Shown piece after piece: positions 9,005 to 17,164 of a stretch of DNA of 64,000 bases. A program made the translations under genes and the position numbers. Source of the stretch: Arcobacter venerupis (lineage in GTDB: Bacteria > Campylobacterota > Campylobacteria > Campylobacterales > Arcobacteraceae); NCBI RefSeq assembly GCF_013201665.1, contig NZ_CP053840.1:2294001-2358000 (forward strand), read 5' to 3'. The notes beneath the pieces are model-generated. The model saw nothing but the letters and a program-made list of their open reading frames with translations. It was not told the origin of the DNA and did not search any database. The number at the start of each line of letters is the position of its first letter. Position 1 is the stretch's first letter.

Positions 9005-9040
9005 CCACACTTTTTTATAGGAAAATCTCAAAAAGTGTGG
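9005..9040. repeat. Left-end hairpin CCACACTTTTT / AAAAAGTGTGG
   Basis: Perfect 11-bp arms flank a 14-base loop, upstream of the integrase. Nearly the same palindrome occurs near the right end at 33422-33456. It may be an element-specific protein site or a terminator. Confidence 0.6.
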
Positions 9041-9062
9041 ATATAGTAAAAAGGTGCTAAAA

Positions 9063-10358
9063 ATGGCTACTTATAATCCTTTTAAAATAAAACTATCAAA
9101 TGGTACTGCTTCAGGAATGTATTTACTTGCAAATGAAGATGAAATAAAATTTGATAAAGATGGGAATACAAAAGCTCCTAGTGCAAGAGCATATAGAATT
9201 CAAATAGAAGTTGAAGCTATTTATAATAATCAAAGGAAAAGAGGTAAAAAATCTTTTAGTGTTCCACAGGGAACATCAATAATAAAAGCTGTTCAATCAC
9301 TTCAAGGTAAGAAAAATGAAATGATTAATGCACTTAAAAGTAAAGGTACTTTAAAAATTGAAAAAGTAACTTTTTCCGATATGAAACAAACTGATGGAAA
9401 TTTTCATACTTGTTGGTTATCTTACTATGAAACACAATTAGCTACAGATAAAATCAAAAAATCTACTTATGACTTATATAAGAATACACTTAATACATTT
9501 TTAAAGCCTTTGCATAAAATGAAAGTAAAAGAAATTACAATTAGAGATGTTCAAAATATTATAAACAATGCACTAAGTAATAAAAAAGCACCTGCCACAA
9601 TATCAAGAATCAAGCCTACGGTAAAACCTTTATTAGAACATTACGATGTAATTTTGAATTGGAAAAAGTTAATTGAACCAAAAGTTGATAATGAAAGAAA
9701 ATATAGGAAATCTAAAGAAGAAACTAAAGAAATAATTAATAAGTTATTAAATTATGGACATCCTGAAATAAGAGCTATTTTTCATTTCTCATTAACTGGA
9801 AGAAGAATATCAGAAATTTTAGCTTTAAGATATGAGAATATAAACTGGAATACTAATACATTTTTAATACCAAAAGAAAATGTAAAAACCAGAAAAGATA
9901 TTCAATTTAAACTTAAACCACCACTAATAGAAGCTATTAAATCAAGAGGAAAAATAAAAAAAGATGGACTAGTATTCTCACTAACTAGTAAATGGGTACT
10001 AGTACACTTTAAAAGATGTATGGCAAGTTTAGGTATATATGATTTACATTTACACGATTTAAGAAGTTTGGTCGCACAAACTGCGCTTGATAATGGAGCA
10101 AATATTTATGATGTATCTGCATTATTAGCACATTCTAATATTGCTACTACTGAAAAAAGATATGTTGATAAGAATAAAGACCATGCTCAAAAAGCACTAG
10201 ATAAATTTACTAGTGCAACAGCACTATTATTAGAAGAAGAGATAATTGATGTGGAAGTTGCAGAAAATAAATTTTTAGCTATAAAAAAACTTTATCCAAA
10301 TGCGTCTGATGAGCAAATTGAAAAAGCTATATCGGTATTAGTAAATTCGGATAATTAA
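9063..10358 (+). CDS. Tyrosine recombinase/integrase of the folE element
   Basis: 431 residues from the ATG at 9063; an upstream in-frame GTG at 9054 is less likely because AAGGTG at 9051-9056 is placed as the ribosome site for 9063. Domains: an N-terminal arm-binding region with SFSVPQGTS, a core-binding SAM-like segment (about 125-200), and a catalytic domain. Catalytic residues are visible: Arg in SLTGRRISEIL, HDLR, His in LLAHSNIATT and the nucleophile Tyr in EKRYVD. It lies 170 bp inside attL and reads inward. It probably catalyses integration into the 3' end of folE. Confidence 0.93.
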   Translation: MATYNPFKIKLSNGTASGMYLLANEDEIKFDKDGNTKAPSARAYRIQIEVEAIYNNQRKRGKKSFSVPQGTSIIKAVQSLQGKKNEMINALKSKGTLKIEKVTFSDMKQTDGNFHTCWLSYYETQLATDKIKKSTYDLYKNTLNTFLKPLHKMKVKEITIRDVQNIINNALSNKKAPATISRIKPTVKPLLEHYDVILNWKKLIEPKVDNERKYRKSKEETKEIINKLLNYGHPEIRAIFHFSLTGRRISEILALRYENINWNTNTFLIPKENVKTRKDIQFKLKPPLIEAIKSRGKIKKDGLVFSLTSKWVLVHFKRCMASLGIYDLHLHDLRSLVAQTALDNGANIYDVSALLAHSNIATTEKRYVDKNKDHAQKALDKFTSATALLLEEEIIDVEVAENKFLAIKKLYPNASDEQIEKAISVLVNSDN

Positions 10359-10536
10359 ATAAATTTAAAATGAAAGTTAAAATATCAATCTTCGAAAGAA
10401 ATAAACTATAGATAACTTTCTTATAAGTGATTTTATAAATATATTTCATATCCTTCCATTTTGGAATTATCTAAAATTTAAGTTAGTCTGAAGTTCCAAC
10501 GTAGTGAATTTTATAAAATAGATTATTTATATACTT

Positions 10537-10671
10537 TTATTTCTCTATAAGCAATTCAATTATCTTTTCAAGTCTTCTTAAAGAGACATTTCTAGGGGCA
10601 TTTATTAGGAAATTTCTTTTTCTACATTTAATATTGATTTTGATCCCATTTCTAATATAACCTCTATACAT
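10537..10671 (-). CDS. Hypothetical 44-aa basic protein
   Basis: Small open frame MYRGYIRNGIKINIKCRKRN... ending RRLEKIIELLIEK. The frame stays open about ten codons upstream without another ATG, so it could instead be the tail of a decayed longer gene. There is no clear ribosome site. It sits alone in the 507-bp gap between the integrase and the DUF3883 gene. Function unknown. Confidence 0.3.
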   Translation of the reverse strand: MYRGYIRNGIKINIKCRKRNFLINAPRNVSLRRLEKIIELLIEK

Positions 10672-10783
10672 ACTTTTACTTGGAAGAAATGAAGAATTAT
10701 ATTATGTATTTATTAGACTGATTGGATTATTAGTTAGTACTTTGATAACATAACCTTTAGTTAATTTAATTATTTGAAATTTT

Positions 10784-10818
10784 ACTAACATAGCCCTTAG
10801 GAGCTATGTTAGTTTTTC
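10784..10818 (+). terminator. Rho-independent terminator
   Basis: An 11-bp perfect stem (ACTAACATAGC / GCTATGTTAGT) with an 8-base loop is followed on the plus strand by TTTTT. It ends plus-strand transcription from the integrase side, facing the convergent defence operon. Apart from this and the small minus ORF, 10359-10865 shows no recognisable gene. Confidence 0.75.
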
Positions 10819-10865
10819 AATTAATTTTAAACTGAGTAATTCTAATGTTCTATATAATTTATAGA

Positions 10866-12212
10866 TCAGTTAATTATATCCATACTATTAAAATCTACTT
10901 TAACTCTTATTGTATCAATTGTCCAAGAGTTTATTAAATTTTTACATTCAAAGTATTCATAGAGTACATCATTTAATAAAAGATCATATATCTCACCATC
11001 TTTTACTACTTTAACTAAATAATTTTCCATATGTTCGTAAGCAAATTCTAATTCAGATTTTGAAAAGTATATTTCGTTCCCACTGGTACTCTTAACTTCA
11101 ATATATACTAATTCTTGACCTCTTGTTGAAAGTAAATCAAAGGGAGCATATTTATCAAAGTTTTTAGAGTAATGTATTAATTGTTCTAATTTATTATTTA
11201 TTTCACTAAATTTCTCAAAACCTAGCTGTTGACCTAATTGATTTGCTAAAACCTTTTTATTAACTTCTTTAATTATTTTATTATAAACAAGTACTTCAGC
11301 ATTTAAACCGTTTTCAATTTGTTTTTTATATTTTTCAATCAAGTCATCATTTTTGTAATTTTTAGAAGATAGACTAACTGTAAAATCATTACTTTTTTCT
11401 ATATCATCCAACTCAAGAACATACGCAGTTTTACTTATTCCAGATTTCTTACAAAAATCAAATAAGTTTAGCTCAAAACCTATTTTATCTTTTCTGATTG
11501 ATAATATATCTTCATCGATTGTATTTTTATTCACTTTTTCTAGATAGTGTTTAACTATATTTTCTTTACATGATGTATCAACGATAGGTTCATAAATATC
11601 TGGATTAAATAGATAATTTAACATATGTCTTGAAGATAATTTTTGCATATTTTTGAAATTTTCATCTGAGATTTCTTTCATCAATTTATACAAATCTATA
11701 TTATTAATAATTTCCTGAGGATTAGTTTTAGTATCAATATATTGTTTTATAAAAAAATAAATAAAATTAATATCATAATAAATGTATTGTGACAATAACC
11801 CATAACTTGCAATTCCACTGTATTTTAATACAGTATTTTCTAAATCATCATGATAAAATTCTCCAAGATATTCTTTTATTTCAAAAGATTTTGTGGAGTT
11901 CTTTTTATCATGGATTGGGTAATTATACAGCCATACAACACAAGCAAAAAAATGTCTAAATTTTTCACTTGAATTCTTTAACTGTTTTAAATACTTACTA
12001 ACACTTTTAAGTTTCGAATCATCATAGTTTTTTATTACTCTTTTTTCAAACTCTTCAAAAACTTCATTATTATCAAACAACTTAATATTTGGATTAAAAA
12101 AAGATACACCTTTTTCAAAAAATGCTTCTTTATATTTTAAGAACTCATCATAAACTAAATTATGATGTTTTATATCAAACATTTTTTCATTGGTAAGTAA
12201 AAATCTAGCCAT
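10866..12212 (-). CDS. DUF3883 domain protein, last gene of the five-gene defence-like operon
   Basis: 448 residues. The C-terminal ~110 residues match DUF3883, a PD-(D/E)xK-like nuclease fold: FDLLSTRGQELVYIEVKSTS followed by FSKSELEFAYEH. The IEVKST motif supplies the expected acidic/Lys active-site pair. The N-terminal ~330 residues are helical and not recognised; a coiled-coil-like stretch covers about 280-330. It starts 6 bp after the GHKL ATPase stop, so it is translated with it. Family members often occur in restriction or anti-phage loci. Nuclease activity here is inferred from the motif only. Confidence 0.75.
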   Translation of the reverse strand: MARFLLTNEKMFDIKHHNLVYDEFLKYKEAFFEKGVSFFNPNIKLFDNNEVFEEFEKRVIKNYDDSKLKSVSKYLKQLKNSSEKFRHFFACVVWLYNYPIHDKKNSTKSFEIKEYLGEFYHDDLENTVLKYSGIASYGLLSQYIYYDINFIYFFIKQYIDTKTNPQEIINNIDLYKLMKEISDENFKNMQKLSSRHMLNYLFNPDIYEPIVDTSCKENIVKHYLEKVNKNTIDEDILSIRKDKIGFELNLFDFCKKSGISKTAYVLELDDIEKSNDFTVSLSSKNYKNDDLIEKYKKQIENGLNAEVLVYNKIIKEVNKKVLANQLGQQLGFEKFSEINNKLEQLIHYSKNFDKYAPFDLLSTRGQELVYIEVKSTSGNEIYFSKSELEFAYEHMENYLVKVVKDGEIYDLLLNDVLYEYFECKNLINSWTIDTIRVKVDFNSMDIIN

Positions 12213-12218
12213 GATTTT

Positions 12219-14177
12219 TTACTCTTCTTTTGAGTGTTCTAAAACTAAACTTTCTAAATCTTTCCATTTAGATTGTTTTAATTTATGGTTCAGATCATCT
12301 ATTTTTTTGGTATATCTTAGTCTAGCTGCATTTATTATCTCATCCCAACTTTTAGGAACTATTGTTAACCCATCAGTTTCTAAGCTACCCATTGTAAAAA
12401 CATTTTCTGTCTTAGTATCAGATATAGCAATTGCATAAATTTTCTTTTTATCTCCAACACCATATTTTTTATTGATTTCATTAAGCGTTTTTACATATTT
12501 ATCCATTATCTCATTAACAATCTTTTGACTAATTTTAACTTTTGGCTTTTTAAGTTCGATGATATAAATAATATTGTTTTTATCAATAGGTATAAAAATA
12601 TCAGGAACTTTATTTGTTTTATGTTCACTAATAATTTCTTCAAGTTCAGCAGAATCAAATTGATACATTTCTTGTTCTGTTAAAATTGTTTTCAGTGATA
12701 CATCACTTGATATATCTTTATAAGATATATTTTCAAATTCCTCTCCAAATATCCATAAGTTTTTATCTACTACATGATGAAGCATCGTTCTTTCTTTAAC
12801 TGAGCCTCTTCCTTTACCATTTACTAGTTCCGAAAAAGTATTTAAAAAATCTACTCTTTTTATGTCTTTTTCTTTTCCTGAAATAGCTCTTATCATTCCA
12901 TAGTTTTCTTCTACATATCTTAGTTTGTCATTATCATCCGGCTTTAATTTCAAAATAGTACCAATATTACTTAAATAACTTTCTGGCGCTTCTTTAAGCA
13001 ATGTATCAATAAGATTTACAATGATTGACTTAATATCATCAGATAGATTTTTACCACCAAATTTTTCTATAAAAGGCAACATAACTGCATGATAAGCTCT
13101 TGTAGTGATTTCATCTTGACTTAATTTTAAGAATCTAAGATATTCATCGGATACTTTATCAATCTTACTTTTATAAATATTTATCAATACACTTTCTAAA
13201 TAAAATGTTATCTCTGATCTTAGCTTTTTGATAATCTTATCTGTAAGTACATTGCTATAATCGTCGCTATCTTCTATGTAATCAATATTGTCAAAATATT
13301 TTGATTTTACGATGATTGAATGGTTTTGTTTGAAGCTTGAAAATGCAAGTTTATTTTTTCCAGATGGTGCAATTGCTTTTAATACATTTTTATCATCAAA
13401 AAAAAGTACATGCTTTTGTCTATCTGATTTAAGTTTTACATGGTTATTCCAGATATAAAAATCAACAATAAAACTATAACTTAAATCTTCATTTTCAATA
13501 GTAACCTTATACTCTTTGATAATTTTTTCAGTATATTGTTCTATTTTTATTAAATCATCATTTACATAAATATTTATACTTTTAGAAGCTATTCTATCTG
13601 CAAAAAATGAGATAATTTCATTTTTGATGTCATCTATATAATTTTCTATATTTTCTTCATCAATAGTTAGCTGTTCTCTTGATAAATCTTTAAATTGAAT
13701 CAATGTTGTATAAGGTTGTTTGATTTTTGTAATAATTTTTTCTGTTGTTGACTCATTGAAAATTTTAATTTTTTCTCTATCTTTACATTGAAAAGATATT
13801 TTATTTATTTGTTGATTCTTCTTTGTAAATATTGCAACATTATCAGGTGATTTTGTCAAAGTAAGATATGTATATCTTCCTTTTCCTCTTCTTCCATAAT
13901 TTGTTTTTTCTTGCTTTGTAGAAACTCTATATTGGCAAAAAACATTTTCAAATTCATTTGGATCTGTTGGAATACCTTCCCCATCATCTGCAATATCAAG
14001 ACAAAAATAATTATGAGTTAATAAATACCCTTTATCTTGCTCAGGATAAATATAAATATAAATATTTTTACATTTAGCATCTATTGCATTTGCCACAGCT
14101 TCTCTGATTGCAGAATCAGATTTTTTAATATCATTTTTAATAGTTTTAAAAGTTACTTTTGTATCAAATATTCCCAC
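12219..14177 (-). CDS. MORC-like GHKL (Hsp90-type) ATPase
   Basis: 652 residues. The N-terminal GHKL ATPase shows the N-box REAVANAIDA (about 25-34), the G1 box DIADDGEGIP (about 68-77) and a glycine-rich lid GRRGKGRYTY (about 102-111). This resembles MutL/MORC rather than histidine kinases. The middle is helical. The C-terminus contains PDIFIPI...IYIIELKKPK, which looks like a PD-(D/E)xK nuclease core with the ELK motif. MORC-like ATPases in restriction-modification operons were described by Iyer, Abhiman and Aravind (2008). It starts directly after the OLD-type gene stop. Expected role: ATP-gated clamp or remodeller on phage DNA, inferred. Confidence 0.78.
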   Translation of the reverse strand: MGIFDTKVTFKTIKNDIKKSDSAIREAVANAIDAKCKNIYIYIYPEQDKGYLLTHNYFCLDIADDGEGIPTDPNEFENVFCQYRVSTKQEKTNYGRRGKGRYTYLTLTKSPDNVAIFTKKNQQINKISFQCKDREKIKIFNESTTEKIITKIKQPYTTLIQFKDLSREQLTIDEENIENYIDDIKNEIISFFADRIASKSINIYVNDDLIKIEQYTEKIIKEYKVTIENEDLSYSFIVDFYIWNNHVKLKSDRQKHVLFFDDKNVLKAIAPSGKNKLAFSSFKQNHSIIVKSKYFDNIDYIEDSDDYSNVLTDKIIKKLRSEITFYLESVLINIYKSKIDKVSDEYLRFLKLSQDEITTRAYHAVMLPFIEKFGGKNLSDDIKSIIVNLIDTLLKEAPESYLSNIGTILKLKPDDNDKLRYVEENYGMIRAISGKEKDIKRVDFLNTFSELVNGKGRGSVKERTMLHHVVDKNLWIFGEEFENISYKDISSDVSLKTILTEQEMYQFDSAELEEIISEHKTNKVPDIFIPIDKNNIIYIIELKKPKVKISQKIVNEIMDKYVKTLNEINKKYGVGDKKKIYAIAISDTKTENVFTMGSLETDGLTIVPKSWDEIINAARLRYTKKIDDLNHKLKQSKWKDLESLVLEHSKEE

Positions 14178-15860
14178 TTATACGCCTTTTATTTCTAAAA
14201 TTAAATCAAATAATTTTTTGAATCCATTAAACTTTTCTTTTGAAAACTCTTCACACTTTGTTGGTAAATCGTGTTTTATTTGTTTTGCAATATTTGGATA
14301 ACTTTTAAATGAATCATCATATTTACCTATGATCTCATTAGCCATATCATTAATAATTGCAGCTTCAAAATAATCTTCAACTAAAAAATTATTATTAAAG
14401 TAATTGTCTTTTTTAGGATATACAACAACATACATATTTTTTAATTTTTCATATGTAAATGTGTTAATATCTTTATCCTCTTGAAAAACTTGTTTTAAAG
14501 CTTTTTTACCAGCATCATCTCTATCTAACAATGCTAGAATAGTTTGATTTTCTTTTGGTATAAATTTCTCAATAAAGTGTTGTAAACTATCTGTACCACC
14601 TATTGGTATATACTCAAATTTTAAAGTTGGATAATCTGTACTCAATTTATTTAAAGCAATTTTTATATACTCAATATCAGTCTTTCCTTCTACTAGTAAC
14701 AAATCACTATTTGAATTTAATATTATCTGCTGTTGAGTATAACTCATAGTATTGCCAGAAATTTCTTTCAATATTTCAGCTTTTTCACTTCCCTTACTCT
14801 GCCCATTTTCTAAATATTCCAAGTGATTATCAAATATATTCATTAATGTTGGTGAATGAGATGTAAATATTAAATTTTTGTGTTTATATTCTTCTAACAT
14901 ATTTTTAAGTTGGAGTTTATTTGCTACATGTATATGCGAGTCAGGTTCATCCAATAAAACAAGAGTTTTTCGATCTACTAAAAATTCTAAAATTGCTCTG
15001 ATTAAAATTTGTTTTTTCTGCCCTTCACTTAAATCTTCTGTTGTTAACTTTGTATTAAAATTGATTGTTATATTGGTAATAAGATCTGATTGTGAAGCAG
15101 AAATTAATTTTATAAATAATTCATATTCATACTCAATAACAAAAGTTTTAAATTCTTCAAAAGATATACTTATTATGTTGTTATTGTCTGGATTTAATCT
15201 TCTAACAAACTCTGTAATCATATTAGATTGATATTTACTCAAGTTGTTGGCATTAAATGTAAAAACAATATTTTCAACAGAAACAATACCTAAATTGTTT
15301 GATATAAAGTTCTGATTACTTTCTAATTCAGATAATAAAAATACAATTAATGCTTCATTCCAATAATCACTATCTATATAAAAAAGCTTTTGTTCAGGCA
15401 AGCTTCTCAGGTCATTATTTTTAACAGAAGTTATAAAATCACTATATGAATGTTTGTAGTATGTATCCCATAATCTTGTCTCTTCTCCACTATAAGAAGC
15501 TATTACTTTTGAAGGGAACCATCTATCTCCACTATCAATGAAATCTTTTTTCAATTTTTTTATATCATTTATATAAAAACCATATGTTCCATCAATAAGC
15601 TCAATTTTAATCTCTGTACTTGGCTCTTCACCCATAGAATATTCAATTACATAGCTAAAAGTAGGTTTTCTTTGTGGTGTTCCTATTTTATATAACCCAA
15701 TAAATATAGCACTAATTGCTTCTAATACATTACTCTTACCACTTCCATTGTTTCCTATTAAAACCGTTATGCCATCTTTATTTGTAAAGTCTAAATGAAA
15801 CCATTCATCCGCACCAGTTAGATTTTTAAAAGCTTTAATTTTTAAACTTTTAAGCTTCAT
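14178..15860 (-). CDS. OLD-family ATPase/TOPRIM nuclease
   Basis: 560 residues from ATG 15860. A TTG at 15878 is possible but would deepen the overlap with hsdS; GAGAG precedes the ATG. The ABC/SMC-type ATPase has Walker A LIGNNGSGKSNVLEAIS, signature LSEGQKKQ, and Walker B VLLDEPDSHIH. The C-terminal TOPRIM has LLLVEGKTDIEYI and ALLDRDDAGKKA, giving the catalytic Glu and DxD. OLD nucleases cut DNA in an ATP-linked way, and several are phage-defence effectors. It overlaps the end of hsdS by 11 bp, so it is coupled to the methylase/specificity pair. It likely acts as an effector here, since no HsdR is present (inference). Confidence 0.85.
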   Translation of the reverse strand: MKLKSLKIKAFKNLTGADEWFHLDFTNKDGITVLIGNNGSGKSNVLEAISAIFIGLYKIGTPQRKPTFSYVIEYSMGEEPSTEIKIELIDGTYGFYINDIKKLKKDFIDSGDRWFPSKVIASYSGEETRLWDTYYKHSYSDFITSVKNNDLRSLPEQKLFYIDSDYWNEALIVFLLSELESNQNFISNNLGIVSVENIVFTFNANNLSKYQSNMITEFVRRLNPDNNNIISISFEEFKTFVIEYEYELFIKLISASQSDLITNITINFNTKLTTEDLSEGQKKQILIRAILEFLVDRKTLVLLDEPDSHIHVANKLQLKNMLEEYKHKNLIFTSHSPTLMNIFDNHLEYLENGQSKGSEKAEILKEISGNTMSYTQQQIILNSNSDLLLVEGKTDIEYIKIALNKLSTDYPTLKFEYIPIGGTDSLQHFIEKFIPKENQTILALLDRDDAGKKALKQVFQEDKDINTFTYEKLKNMYVVVYPKKDNYFNNNFLVEDYFEAAIINDMANEIIGKYDDSFKSYPNIAKQIKHDLPTKCEEFSKEKFNGFKKLFDLILEIKGV

Positions 15861-17163
15861 TAAAAATCTCTCTTTCAAATTCTTCTAAAGATAATAATTT
15901 ATTTAGTATAGATCTTTTTTTCAATTCTTTATTCTGTTCTTTTATATTATCAATAAAATTGCATAGTTTATTTTGAACTTCTAAATTAGGTATAGGAATT
16001 TCCAAGTTTTCTAAATCAGGTTTTGAAATTTGTTTAAATGTTGATCCTTTTGCTTTTGCTATTATTTCATTTTCGAATAATTCTAAAATATTTAATAAAT
16101 ATTTGTTTGAAACTAAATTCTCATTAGCTCTGATTGCGCATACCCCTCTTCCCAAAAAATAACTATCATTTACGATAAAAGGTTTACCAATGGTTGCTCG
16201 TACTAAATATAAAATATCATTTTTTAATGTAATTTTATTTGAACTCTTTATATAACGTTTAGAAATTATTGTTTCATTTTTTATATCTGAGGCTCCACCT
16301 ATAAATTGATAACCTTCTCCAACATTATTTAACTCAGTACTTTTAGGTGAACTTCCCATAATAATAAATGAAATATCTTTTAGACATTTTAATTCATATT
16401 TTGATTTCATTGCATCTAAATTTAATAAATCAGAATAGCTCCAGCTTTTATTAATAGCTGAATATTTTAGAAAATGTAATAATTCAACTTTTCTATTATC
16501 TTCATTTTGTGTTATACCTAGTTCATTAATTAAATGATTTTTTATTATTAAATGATTTTTTTTAAACTCCAAAATTTGATTATTTGATAATTCAATTTTA
16601 TTTTTATAAGAATTAACAATATTTCTTTGTTCTTCTAAAGTAGGTAATGGTATTTGTACCTCTAAAAACTTATTTTCATTTATTCTTTGTCTCCCAGTGG
16701 TACCGCTACTAGAACTTTGTGCAAAGTTCTGAAATTTTTTAGTAGTTGTTAATAAGACTAAAAAATATGGTTCAATTTTTGTTGTATCTATATTATAAGC
16801 AAAAAAATCTGCTGTAATAATTGCTTTATCCACTTCTTTTGTAGCTAATCCAAAAGCACCATTTCTTGCATCAATTTTTGATAATAAGAACTGTCCTTCT
16901 TCAATAAGAAACTGTTTTTTAGTACCAATGTTTCGTCCATATTCCTTATCTCTTACAAAAACACCTTTATTATAAAGTTTGATAGTAACTCTTTTATATT
17001 CTATATCATCGTCAACTAAAATTTGTGTTTTGTTTCTCTTTAGAAATGTTCCAATTTTCTCAAGTTTAAAATTTTTATTATATTGAAATTGACTATCTAA
17101 AAGATGTGAAACGCTCCAATTTGATAATACTGAGAATTTTGAAAAATTCAGTAATTTACTCAT
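15850..17163 (-). CDS. hsdS: Type I-like specificity subunit (HsdS)
   Basis: 437 residues with two target-recognition domains separated and closed by conserved helical spacers: IPLPTLEEQRNIVNSYKNKI near 175-195, and IPIPNLEVQNKLCNFIDNI near 390-410. It should direct the adjacent methylase-nuclease to a bipartite site. Its start lies one base after the methylase stop, and its end overlaps the OLD gene. TRD content is variable, so the recognition sequence cannot be read from the protein. Confidence 0.92.
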   Translation of the reverse strand: MSKLLNFSKFSVLSNWSVSHLLDSQFQYNKNFKLEKIGTFLKRNKTQILVDDDIEYKRVTIKLYNKGVFVRDKEYGRNIGTKKQFLIEEGQFLLSKIDARNGAFGLATKEVDKAIITADFFAYNIDTTKIEPYFLVLLTTTKKFQNFAQSSSSGTTGRQRINENKFLEVQIPLPTLEEQRNIVNSYKNKIELSNNQILEFKKNHLIIKNHLINELGITQNEDNRKVELLHFLKYSAINKSWSYSDLLNLDAMKSKYELKCLKDISFIIMGSSPKSTELNNVGEGYQFIGGASDIKNETIISKRYIKSSNKITLKNDILYLVRATIGKPFIVNDSYFLGRGVCAIRANENLVSNKYLLNILELFENEIIAKAKGSTFKQISKPDLENLEIPIPNLEVQNKLCNFIDNIKEQNKELKKRSILNKLLSLEEFEREIFNEA

Positions 17164-17164
17164 T